NCBI GenBank assembly: GCA_900128395.1
Contig: LT649670.1
Span: 1-16,687 of the forward strand
Source: Stramenopiles sp. TOSAG23-2
Taxonomy: Eukaryota; Sar
Length of the DNA stretch: 16,687 nucleotides
Reading direction: 5' to 3'
The position numbers and the translations under genes are program-made. Below, piece after piece: positions 8,178 through 16,687 of the stretch (positions are counted from its first letter, which is position 1; each line of letters starts with the position of its first letter). Under the pieces are notes generated by a model, which saw only the letters and a program-made list of their open reading frames with translations, was not told where the DNA came from and did no database searches.

Positions 8178-9032
8178 TCATGATGTGAGAATTGCAAGTG
8201 CATTTTCTACATCGCCATTGGTAATTTCTAACATTTGTCGCGATGCTTCTTCACTAAAACCCATCGAAATAAGTTGTTTTAAACCTTCTGATTGTTCTTT
8301 TGTTTTATTGTTATCAATGTTACCACTACTGTTGCTATTACTCTTATCATTATTATTATTATCATTATTGCTAGTGTTAGTATTATTCTTTGTCATTTTT
8401 GCTGTTGTTTTTGTGGATGATGATGCCACTATTTTTGCTGAAGTTTTTGAAGGCTTTGGACCTCCTCCAAATCTTGCTAATCTTGCTGCTCTCATTTCAT
8501 CTCTTGATAATTTTTCAGGTGATTCGTTTGTAGAATTCAATACGTTTCCACCTGATGCAGTCCAATCACCTGAAGCTTTTCGCCATTCTAATATAATAGC
8601 TGATATAGATTTGGTGACAGTGGCACCATCGATAATAGCTTGTCTTACTGTACTAGCTTCTACCACTTCTTTGCCACCCTTATCAATAACAGCAACTGTT
8701 GGTATCCCTTTAATATTTAATTCACGTGGTAGTTCCCTATGTGCTTCATCCCCATATTTTATTGCTAAATAATCACCATGATGGTTTTGAAAATATGATA
8801 ACATCTCAGCTTCTGATTTATCATTACTTACAAATACAATCTCAATGTTTTCCCCTTTTGTTTTAGCCTTTTCATAAAATTCTTTCAATAAAGGCGTGAA
8901 ATGTTTACACGGAGGGCACCATTCTGCTGAAAAATATAACAGTGTAACTTTATTTTTTAGTATTGCTTCTGAATTAGATATTGTATTTCCACTCCTATTG
9001 ATTAATGCAGCATGTTTTAATCTGTTTGCCAT
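8178..9032 (-). CDS. Thioredoxin-fold (nucleoredoxin/tryparedoxin-like) protein with C-terminal UBA domain
   Basis: 284 residues, single exon, ATG at 9030-9032, TGA at 8178-8180. Residues 1-150 form a thioredoxin-like domain of the nucleoredoxin/tryparedoxin type: the core strand VTLLYFSAEWCPPC with the redox pair Cys39/Cys42, strand EIVFVSND (64-71), and the cis-proline loop KGIPTVAVID (Pro111). It probably acts as a cytosolic or nuclear disulfide reductase. A charged motif LSRDEMRAARLARFGG (175-190) follows, then an Asn/Ser-rich linker (about 191-245). A UBA domain ends the protein (248-283) with the MGF loop at 257-259 and the NGDVENALAIL helix, predicting ubiquitin binding. The fusion suggests a redox enzyme delivered to ubiquitylated or proteasome-bound clients; that role is inference. 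The next gene upstream is divergent, 625 bases away. Confidence 0.9.
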   Translation of the reverse strand: MANRLKHAALINRSGNTISNSEAILKNKVTLLYFSAEWCPPCKHFTPLLKEFYEKAKTKGENIEIVFVSNDKSEAEMLSYFQNHHGDYLAIKYGDEAHRELPRELNIKGIPTVAVIDKGGKEVVEASTVRQAIIDGATVTKSISAIILEWRKASGDWTASGGNVLNSTNESPEKLSRDEMRAARLARFGGGPKPSKTSAKIVASSSTKTTAKMTKNNTNTSNNDNNNNDKSNSNSSGNIDNNKTKEQSEGLKQLISMGFSEEASRQMLEITNGDVENALAILTS

Positions 9033-9657
9033 ATTTGTTATTAATATGTTTGTTGTTGTTTTATTATTGATGATATATAAATTGTGATATATCTATGGTG
9101 TCTAAAAAATACGCATGTATTGTCTTTTCTACTACATACACTATAGATTAACCTCTTCTTACATATGAATCAAGATGTTGAATATGTATTAATAGTAATA
9201 TTGTTGTTGTTCTTGTTGCCTGTGGCTTGGTGGGTTTTAGTTTAATTCACTTCTCTTCTTTATTATTACTTATAGTCGTCTGAAGACTCTTTCTTTACAA
9301 TAATAATTGTAATCTGGTAATCATCCGAGGTACATTACATTCTAATTAGACTATATAGCGCCTGGATTGATCATATTTAGTAGGGCATTATTACAATAAA
9401 CTCTACGTATAGCAATTTATTATTATATATGCCTGCCTTAGGGCCTGTGGTAGATCTACAGTACCTGGTGGTATGCCAGTATGCCAGTACCACGTATAGT
9501 ATGCACAACAAATTGATATAAGCTGGCTTGGGCTGGCCAATAATATATATGATGATGATGATACACATGCTTTATCTTATCAGATACAATATTATATATC
9601 TGTATATAGTCAATTACAACTATATAACAATATATCTATCCATATAATTGATCAACC
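9033..9657. other. Divergent spacer between the thioredoxin/UBA and AN1 genes
   Basis: No gene is seen. It must hold two promoters in 625 bases. A small repeat cluster at about 9460-9495 has a direct TATGCCAG pair between GTGGTA and TACCAC, which could form a hairpin. The 11-mer GATCTACAGTA here (9452-9462) also occurs at 5316-5326 in the other divergent spacer. GGGCTGGCC at 9530-9538 resembles the target of the MITE, but no element is inserted. Confidence 0.5.
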
Positions 9658-10041
9658 ATGGATGATCAAGATAGCGAGGAAGACAAGAAATATGATCCAG
9701 CATTATTGTTACCACCTCCGTTGAAAAAAGTATTATCAGCGGAAGGGAAAAAATTATTAATTCAATCCATGTCAATAGATGAAGATAATAATGAAAAAAC
9801 AGTAGTAAAAAAAAAGAAAAAAAAATCAAAAAAAAGATGTTGGTTTGATAATTGCAGGACTAAATTAAAACTAACAGATATGGAATGTAAATGTAAACAT
9901 AAATTTTGCGGTAAACACCGAATGATGGAAAGCCATGATTGTGAATATTTGAAAATGACAAGCCCAAAAACACAATATAAAAAGAGAGGCAAGATGGAAG
10001 GATTAGGTAGCGGGAACTTTAAAAAAATTGATAAATTTTAA
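9658..10041 (+). CDS. Small AN1-type zinc-finger protein
   Basis: 127 residues, ATG at 9658, TAA stop. Residues 1-50 are acidic and polar, and a Lys-rich stretch (51-60) precedes the zinc finger. The AN1 ligands are complete: Cys61-x4-Cys66-x10-Cys77-x1-Cys79-x4-Cys84-x2-His87-x5-His93-x1-Cys95, which binds two zinc ions in this family. The C-terminal tail is basic and ends NFKKIDKF, a short extension of the kind seen after the finger in ZFAND5/6-like and plant SAP proteins. The A20 finger usual in those proteins is absent. AN1 proteins are linked to proteasome and stress responses; a similar role is likely but not shown. It ends 194 bases from the convergent 968-residue gene, across an AT-rich stretch with no feature I can name. 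Confidence 0.9.
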   Translation: MDDQDSEEDKKYDPALLLPPPLKKVLSAEGKKLLIQSMSIDEDNNEKTVVKKKKKKSKKRCWFDNCRTKLKLTDMECKCKHKFCGKHRMMESHDCEYLKMTSPKTQYKKRGKMEGLGSGNFKKIDKF

Positions 10042-10235
10042 AAAACAAAAACATAATATATACGACGGGGTTGTATTATATATAAAATGTTCTCTTACTC
10101 ATATATTATATATACTTCGTATATAAATATAATACACACAATATGCGCGTATAATATTACTTTGCATATATATATATACATGTACACGAAAGTAAATTAT
10201 ATTCGTATAATATGTACACACTCAGTACACACGTC

Positions 10236-13142
10236 CTATTCTTTATGAACATCCTCCCTAGAGGCTTGAATTTGCTCCCATTTATACTTTTTTTGTGCAT
10301 ATGTTTTTAATTTATTCATATGCTCTTTTAATGACTTATGACGTTCAACTGGATTCTTGCTAAATGTACGTCCCATTGGCATTGGCATTGGGAACTTTTC
10401 TTTTTGCTTTATAATTTTCTTCTTTTCCTCTACTAATTGTGTGGTATACTTTACATCTTTCTTCTCTTCTTCCTTATTATTTTCTGACGTTTCCATATCG
10501 ACATTATTGTTTCTATCATCATTATTACTAACATAATTATTATCATTATTAATGATATTATCAAATATTATATTAGTACCATCATTATCTGTATCCTCCA
10601 CAGCAGTTAAATTCATTGCCATTTGTTTCAAACGTAACAAATGTTCTTTTACATGTTCTGCATTATTCATATCCACATTTTGGACATGATCCAATATATT
10701 ACTATCCAACGTAGTTTCAATTTGTATAGCAGAATTTATAGCATTAACAATAGATTCGGTATTATTTTTATTATTGTTATTATTACTATTGGCAAGATTA
10801 TGTGTACCATTGCGCCCAACATTACTATCATTCGCACTTTCTGCATCCTCTTCAGCTAATAATGATGCTTGTAAAATATTTGCCATTTCTCGCAATTTTG
10901 ATAACTGTATTTTAATTGATTGTACTTGTTGTTCATTTTCAAGTTCATCATCATCATCATAATTAATATTATTTTGTTCAGTATTATCAATTGGTATTGG
11001 ATCAAGTTCTTTATTGTTATTATTATTAGTTGACATTGATATTTTACTATTAGTAATACCACTATTAACTTTATTATTATTATTATTAGTAGTAGTAGTA
11101 GTAGTAGCCAATTTATCTTCTTCTACTTCTTTAGAATTTATTTTTTTCATTAACAACCTTTGCTCTTCAAATTGTAAATTTCTCTCTGCTTGATTCAAAT
11201 TATCAAATAATTCTCTTGCATATGCAATTAAATGTTGCAATTCATTTCCACGTTGTTCAATATACTGTAAATGTACTTCCGCTTCGCTTTCTTTCCTTTG
11301 TAATAAAACGTCTCTCGTTTCAAACAACATTTTTTGTTCATCCATTTCTACTCGATGGTGTAATATTTTATTTTCCAATATTAATTGTTGCTTTTCAACA
11401 TTTGCCATTCCTTGTTTATGCATCAATTGCAATTCTGTTTTTTCGTTTTTAGCAATAGCAATTTCCTTTTCTAAGGCTTCAATTTTAGATTGCATTTCTC
11501 TCATTGTATTACCAGCATTATCTAATGCTGCCGTTGATGCTGAAAACTTTTTGATCATATCATCCATTTGACTTTGCACTTTTTTCATTTCTGGTGATAA
11601 TGCATGCTTGGTCAATGACACCGATGCCGATGCTATCTTGTTATTGTCGTCGTTGTTGTTATTATTATCAGTAGTAGTATGATTGTTACTATTCGTAGTA
11701 GATTTCTTAATGTTTTTTCGATTGCGTAATCCATCCATATTATTATTACTATTATTTATAGTAGTGTCAGTTTTTTCTTCTACCACTATTATATTTTCAG
11801 ATTCGTCAGTAGTAACATTCGCCGTGCTTGTTGTTACAGATGATTGATGGTCATTGTTATTATTGTTATCATTATTATTACTACTACTATTTGATCTACC
11901 AGTAGTTGTTGTTGCATCGTTATTTGTTGATGTATTAGTAATGTTTACGACATCCTCGTTGGTTTCCTCCTGCAAATCGTTATTGCTATTTTCATCATTT
12001 TCTGGTATTGCTTTTCTTAATACTACAATTGTCCATAGTATACAATATATTGTCACAAGGAACTCTAATGTTGTATCATAGCTATTTACAGCTGAAACAT
12101 TGCTTAAAAATTTATGCGTAAATAAAACTTTTGGATAAAGTGATCCCCATACATACATTGGACTCATCGCATATATAGCCGCAATGACGCATCTTGAATA
12201 TGTTACTTTTTTACGATATTCTTCATTATAATACCTGCCAACACCACTTAAATATTCCGTCCATTTTTTTACTATGATTATTGAACAAATCATACGTATA
12301 ATAGGTTCTTTTGCCCTGTTGATAAGGCCAGCCATGGTTAAATATCCCCATAATTTTCGTAACCAAATGATCATACGAAATACAATTGCATTTTCACTAC
12401 CTTGATTTAAATTATATGTTTTATATGTTTGAATAACACTTCTTTCGATATTTTTCCTATTGATTACTAACATATTCCTTTCTTTATCTTTTTTCGAAAA
12501 GAATCTTAAAAAATCTACAAATGGTTGGCGTGAATCAGTATCGAATGCAATATACCTGACCCCATATCCTTCATATCGATATGCAATTCCATTTTTAAAT
12601 ATTGACATTGTTACTTGCTGCGTATCAATTTCAACATGAAGTAACGCAGGAGTGTTAGGTAAAGTTTTTGAACCCCAATTAATACTTTGTACAATTCCAT
12701 AACGGTGGTATTCTAAATACCACATCATCAAAAGCTTAAATGTCGTACCAGATGCTTTTGGCAACGTCAACCATTTGTCGGGAAAATTATGATTTAGAGT
12801 CAATGTTTTTGTCTTTGTATGAAATTGTAAATTAAAATCATTAAAAGAATCTTTTTGAAATAAAGTTTCCATTTCCTTTAGAATGTTTTTATTATTTTTC
12901 ACTTTTAATAATTGGAAAGTTTGATTGGAATACAAATCGATAGAATGAAAAATTACTGTAGCTACAACATGGCACGTTAATGTAAAATACAATAGATGTA
13001 TCATAGCATCTTTAAACGTACATCGTTGGAAAAATGTTAGATTAAGCAACCTTCTGTGTTTTGTATAAAAGCTTATTTTTCCACATTGATTCAACTCCCA
13101 CCAATGACGTTGTACATGGTTTCGTATAGTAGTATATACCAT
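10236..13142 (-). CDS. Unrecognised membrane protein with Asn-rich linkers and long coiled coil (complete copy A)
   Basis: 968 residues, single exon, ATG at 13140-13142, TAG at 10236-10238. I do not recognise the family. Residues 43-66 form a first membrane helix. Residues 70-255 are a mixed hydrophilic region, probably a folded domain. Further hydrophobic stretches are at about 279-291, 316-341 and 358-376. Residues 380-505 are Asn/Thr-rich and disordered. A long heptad-like region (about 515-670, for example IEALEKEIAIAKNEKTEL) predicts a coiled coil. More Asn/Asp-rich linkers and two short helices (about 738-766 and 827-848) follow. The C-terminal 70 residues are strongly basic with a PMPMPMG motif. 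Overall it looks like a membrane-anchored tether or scaffold. The second copy lies upstream in the same orientation and lacks residues 902-968. Confidence 0.8.
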   Translation of the reverse strand: MVYTTIRNHVQRHWWELNQCGKISFYTKHRRLLNLTFFQRCTFKDAMIHLLYFTLTCHVVATVIFHSIDLYSNQTFQLLKVKNNKNILKEMETLFQKDSFNDFNLQFHTKTKTLTLNHNFPDKWLTLPKASGTTFKLLMMWYLEYHRYGIVQSINWGSKTLPNTPALLHVEIDTQQVTMSIFKNGIAYRYEGYGVRYIAFDTDSRQPFVDFLRFFSKKDKERNMLVINRKNIERSVIQTYKTYNLNQGSENAIVFRMIIWLRKLWGYLTMAGLINRAKEPIIRMICSIIIVKKWTEYLSGVGRYYNEEYRKKVTYSRCVIAAIYAMSPMYVWGSLYPKVLFTHKFLSNVSAVNSYDTTLEFLVTIYCILWTIVVLRKAIPENDENSNNDLQEETNEDVVNITNTSTNNDATTTTGRSNSSSNNNDNNNNNDHQSSVTTSTANVTTDESENIIVVEEKTDTTINNSNNNMDGLRNRKNIKKSTTNSNNHTTTDNNNNNDDNNKIASASVSLTKHALSPEMKKVQSQMDDMIKKFSASTAALDNAGNTMREMQSKIEALEKEIAIAKNEKTELQLMHKQGMANVEKQQLILENKILHHRVEMDEQKMLFETRDVLLQRKESEAEVHLQYIEQRGNELQHLIAYARELFDNLNQAERNLQFEEQRLLMKKINSKEVEEDKLATTTTTTNNNNNKVNSGITNSKISMSTNNNNNKELDPIPIDNTEQNNINYDDDDELENEQQVQSIKIQLSKLREMANILQASLLAEEDAESANDSNVGRNGTHNLANSNNNNNKNNTESIVNAINSAIQIETTLDSNILDHVQNVDMNNAEHVKEHLLRLKQMAMNLTAVEDTDNDGTNIIFDNIINNDNNYVSNNDDRNNNVDMETSENNKEEEKKDVKYTTQLVEEKKKIIKQKEKFPMPMPMGRTFSKNPVERHKSLKEHMNKLKTYAQKKYKWEQIQASREDVHKE

Positions 13143-13532
13143 TATTATTACTATTATTATTATAAACGTTTGTGTGGTTTCTGGTTTTATTCTCTTCTTT
13201 TTTCAGCAATAATGATGCGCGAATATATATTGTTATGATAACGATGTTGTTATGTCCTGTATTTTTCTGGTAATTGTTTCTGTTATTGTTCTGGTAATTA
13301 CTTTTGTTATTGTTCTGATTGTAAATGCATTTATACATCAATATTTGCACATTTCATTTATTCATTTTAATTTATTATTATTTATTGCACTACTAACTAT
13401 TAATACTACCTGGCCTTTTATTAAAGGTGTGGAATATAGAGCTATTGCCTGTATTGGCTGCAAAACCTATTTCTTTTGTAGTCTAAGCATCGAAGAAACT
13501 TTGAAAAATATATAAATATTTTCCTAATATCT
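10440..13532. repeat. Tandem segmental duplication, unit A (aligned part)
   Basis: This matches 13595-16687 base for base with a constant offset of 3155 and no indels. I found three differences: 11125 A versus 14280 T, 11909 T versus 15064 G, and 11986 C versus 15141 T. All lie in the coding region and change the protein. Identity begins inside codon 901 of gene A and runs through its 5' flank. Trinucleotide runs inside the gene have identical lengths in both units. Confidence 0.95.
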
Positions 13533-13537
13533 GTAGT
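13143..13537. other. 5' flank of copy A and 3' flank of copy B
   Basis: AT-rich spacer with no supportable gene. It would hold the promoter of the complete copy. It contains an ATT/ACT run next to the ATG, a 24-bp imperfect tandem pair (13265-13288 and 13289-13312), and the first unit plus the start of the second unit of the 55-bp microduplication. A hydrophobic 87-codon plus-strand frame at 13252-13515 is probably a composition artefact. The same flank recurs at 16298-16687. Confidence 0.6.
13265..13312. repeat. 24-bp imperfect tandem repeat (two units)
   Basis: TTCTGGTAATTGTTTCTG.. and TTCTGGTAATTACTTTTG.. each run 24 bases, and a partial third unit starts at 13313. The same array is present in the second segmental copy at 16420-16467. 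Confidence 0.7.
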
Positions 13538-13587
13538 CTAAGCATCGAAGAAACTTTGAAAAATATATAAATATTTTCCTAATATCT
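13477..13587. repeat. Exact 55-bp microduplication at the segmental junction
   Basis: 13477-13531 is repeated without change at 13532-13586 (the match extends one further base). A 7-base filler CCGTTTT (13588-13594) follows, then unit B begins. Unit B carries this sequence once, at its right edge (16632-16686), where the window stops. Confidence 0.95.
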
Positions 13588-16297
13588 CCGTTTTTGTGGT
13601 ATACTTTACATCTTTCTTCTCTTCTTCCTTATTATTTTCTGACGTTTCCATATCGACATTATTGTTTCTATCATCATTATTACTAACATAATTATTATCA
13701 TTATTAATGATATTATCAAATATTATATTAGTACCATCATTATCTGTATCCTCCACAGCAGTTAAATTCATTGCCATTTGTTTCAAACGTAACAAATGTT
13801 CTTTTACATGTTCTGCATTATTCATATCCACATTTTGGACATGATCCAATATATTACTATCCAACGTAGTTTCAATTTGTATAGCAGAATTTATAGCATT
13901 AACAATAGATTCGGTATTATTTTTATTATTGTTATTATTACTATTGGCAAGATTATGTGTACCATTGCGCCCAACATTACTATCATTCGCACTTTCTGCA
14001 TCCTCTTCAGCTAATAATGATGCTTGTAAAATATTTGCCATTTCTCGCAATTTTGATAACTGTATTTTAATTGATTGTACTTGTTGTTCATTTTCAAGTT
14101 CATCATCATCATCATAATTAATATTATTTTGTTCAGTATTATCAATTGGTATTGGATCAAGTTCTTTATTGTTATTATTATTAGTTGACATTGATATTTT
14201 ACTATTAGTAATACCACTATTAACTTTATTATTATTATTATTAGTAGTAGTAGTAGTAGTAGCCAATTTATCTTCTTCTTCTTCTTTAGAATTTATTTTT
14301 TTCATTAACAACCTTTGCTCTTCAAATTGTAAATTTCTCTCTGCTTGATTCAAATTATCAAATAATTCTCTTGCATATGCAATTAAATGTTGCAATTCAT
14401 TTCCACGTTGTTCAATATACTGTAAATGTACTTCCGCTTCGCTTTCTTTCCTTTGTAATAAAACGTCTCTCGTTTCAAACAACATTTTTTGTTCATCCAT
14501 TTCTACTCGATGGTGTAATATTTTATTTTCCAATATTAATTGTTGCTTTTCAACATTTGCCATTCCTTGTTTATGCATCAATTGCAATTCTGTTTTTTCG
14601 TTTTTAGCAATAGCAATTTCCTTTTCTAAGGCTTCAATTTTAGATTGCATTTCTCTCATTGTATTACCAGCATTATCTAATGCTGCCGTTGATGCTGAAA
14701 ACTTTTTGATCATATCATCCATTTGACTTTGCACTTTTTTCATTTCTGGTGATAATGCATGCTTGGTCAATGACACCGATGCCGATGCTATCTTGTTATT
14801 GTCGTCGTTGTTGTTATTATTATCAGTAGTAGTATGATTGTTACTATTCGTAGTAGATTTCTTAATGTTTTTTCGATTGCGTAATCCATCCATATTATTA
14901 TTACTATTATTTATAGTAGTGTCAGTTTTTTCTTCTACCACTATTATATTTTCAGATTCGTCAGTAGTAACATTCGCCGTGCTTGTTGTTACAGATGATT
15001 GATGGTCATTGTTATTATTGTTATCATTATTATTACTACTACTATTTGATCTACCAGTAGTTGGTGTTGCATCGTTATTTGTTGATGTATTAGTAATGTT
15101 TACGACATCCTCGTTGGTTTCCTCCTGCAAATCGTTATTGTTATTTTCATCATTTTCTGGTATTGCTTTTCTTAATACTACAATTGTCCATAGTATACAA
15201 TATATTGTCACAAGGAACTCTAATGTTGTATCATAGCTATTTACAGCTGAAACATTGCTTAAAAATTTATGCGTAAATAAAACTTTTGGATAAAGTGATC
15301 CCCATACATACATTGGACTCATCGCATATATAGCCGCAATGACGCATCTTGAATATGTTACTTTTTTACGATATTCTTCATTATAATACCTGCCAACACC
15401 ACTTAAATATTCCGTCCATTTTTTTACTATGATTATTGAACAAATCATACGTATAATAGGTTCTTTTGCCCTGTTGATAAGGCCAGCCATGGTTAAATAT
15501 CCCCATAATTTTCGTAACCAAATGATCATACGAAATACAATTGCATTTTCACTACCTTGATTTAAATTATATGTTTTATATGTTTGAATAACACTTCTTT
15601 CGATATTTTTCCTATTGATTACTAACATATTCCTTTCTTTATCTTTTTTCGAAAAGAATCTTAAAAAATCTACAAATGGTTGGCGTGAATCAGTATCGAA
15701 TGCAATATACCTGACCCCATATCCTTCATATCGATATGCAATTCCATTTTTAAATATTGACATTGTTACTTGCTGCGTATCAATTTCAACATGAAGTAAC
15801 GCAGGAGTGTTAGGTAAAGTTTTTGAACCCCAATTAATACTTTGTACAATTCCATAACGGTGGTATTCTAAATACCACATCATCAAAAGCTTAAATGTCG
15901 TACCAGATGCTTTTGGCAACGTCAACCATTTGTCGGGAAAATTATGATTTAGAGTCAATGTTTTTGTCTTTGTATGAAATTGTAAATTAAAATCATTAAA
16001 AGAATCTTTTTGAAATAAAGTTTCCATTTCCTTTAGAATGTTTTTATTATTTTTCACTTTTAATAATTGGAAAGTTTGATTGGAATACAAATCGATAGAA
16101 TGAAAAATTACTGTAGCTACAACATGGCACGTTAATGTAAAATACAATAGATGTATCATAGCATCTTTAAACGTACATCGTTGGAAAAATGTTAGATTAA
16201 GCAACCTTCTGTGTTTTGTATAAAAGCTTATTTTTCCACATTGATTCAACTCCCACCAATGACGTTGTACATGGTTTCGTATAGTAGTATATACCAT
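13538..16297 (-). pseudogene. 3'-truncated second copy (B) of the membrane/coiled-coil gene
   Basis: The frame is open for 919 codons, ATG at 16295-16297, TAG at 13538-13540. It is identical to copy A through residue 901 except S386N, T412P and V673E. After KKDVKYTT, residues 902-919 come from the filler and the 55-bp repeat rather than from the gene, so the basic C-terminal tail (67 residues) is gone. The membrane segments and the main coiled coil are intact and there is no internal stop, so it may still be expressed as a shortened protein. Its 5' flank matches that of copy A for about 390 bases, to the window edge. I call it a broken copy because its end is created by the duplication junction. 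It could also be an assembly artefact rather than a real locus. Confidence 0.75.
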
Positions 16298-16687
16298 TAT
16301 TATTACTATTATTATTATAAACGTTTGTGTGGTTTCTGGTTTTATTCTCTTCTTTTTTCAGCAATAATGATGCGCGAATATATATTGTTATGATAACGAT
16401 GTTGTTATGTCCTGTATTTTTCTGGTAATTGTTTCTGTTATTGTTCTGGTAATTACTTTTGTTATTGTTCTGATTGTAAATGCATTTATACATCAATATT
16501 TGCACATTTCATTTATTCATTTTAATTTATTATTATTTATTGCACTACTAACTATTAATACTACCTGGCCTTTTATTAAAGGTGTGGAATATAGAGCTAT
16601 TGCCTGTATTGGCTGCAAAACCTATTTCTTTTGTAGTCTAAGCATCGAAGAAACTTTGAAAAATATATAAATATTTTCCTAATATCT
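13595..16687. repeat. Tandem segmental duplication, unit B (aligned part)
   Basis: Direct repeat of 10440-13532 at an offset of 3155. The left boundary is the filler junction; the right boundary is not visible, because the window ends at the base equivalent to 13532, where unit A enters its second 55-bp unit. Confidence 0.95.

Noticed and set aside
7922-8181. Minus-strand frames with repeated SLSLSIYIYI segments.
   Set aside because: These are translations of the GA/TA tracts in the 107-bp tandem duplication, with no conserved domain and no independent support.
13252-13515. Hydrophobic 87-codon plus-strand frame upstream of the complete copy, also present at 16407-16670.
   Set aside because: Its hydrophobicity follows from TTATT/GTTATT repeats, the opposite strand is equally biased, and part of it lies in the 55-bp repeat. 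Its conservation only reflects the segmental duplication.
1-16687. Reassigned stop codons, as in some protists.
   Set aside because: TGA, TAA and TAG each terminate a protein at the end of a recognisable domain or full-length frame, and no gene has an internal stop that needs reading through.
1-16687. tRNA, rRNA or CRISPR arrays.
   Set aside because: I saw no cloverleaf with a TTCRA loop, no rRNA-like conserved stretch and no regularly spaced repeat-spacer array. The repeats present are microsatellites, tandem duplications and inverted-repeat elements.

Overview
This is a strongly AT-rich nuclear DNA window from a eukaryotic microbe. Evidence for a eukaryote: a GT-AG intron inside a ubiquitin protease, AN1, UBA and WW domains, asparagine-rich runs inside otherwise conserved proteins, long AT-rich spacers with microsatellites, and MITE-like elements. 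I cannot name the organism. A polytopic membrane protein ending in a WW domain and a secreted CWG-repeat propeller would fit a stramenopile-type protist, but that is weak inference. TAA, TAG and TGA all end recognisable proteins at sensible places, so the standard genetic code applies.

Layout, left to right. (1) 2-2332 (+): 3' part of a ubiquitin-specific protease, two exons, cut at the 5' end by the window edge. (2) 2333-3124: spacer holding a fold-back repeat (2454-3042). (3) 3125-5068 (-): multi-pass membrane protein with a C-terminal WW domain. (4) 5069-6214: divergent spacer holding a clean hAT-type MITE (5524-5899; 84-bp inverted repeats, 8-bp target duplication). (5) 6215-7192 (+): secreted seven-repeat RCC1-like propeller with paired cysteines. 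(6) 7193-8177: spacer with more copies of the fold-back family and a 107-bp tandem duplication. (7) 8178-9032 (-): thioredoxin-fold/UBA protein. (8) 9658-10041 (+): small AN1 zinc-finger protein. (9) 10236-13142 (-): 968-residue unrecognised membrane/coiled-coil protein. (10) 13538-16297 (-): a nearly identical second copy of that gene whose last 67 codons are replaced by 18 junction codons.

The most striking structure is the right-hand 6 kb. It is a direct tandem duplication with a 3155-bp period, with only three differences that I can find in 3093 aligned bases, all changing the protein. The join carries an exact 55-bp microduplication, and the window ends at the equivalent point of the second copy. 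This is either a very recent tandem duplication that broke the 3' end of one copy, or an assembly-graph artefact.

Three of the seven gene loci (protease, UBA protein, AN1 protein) belong to ubiquitin or protein-quality-control families. The genes alternate in strand and there is no operon-like arrangement, so I infer no shared pathway beyond that thematic overlap.
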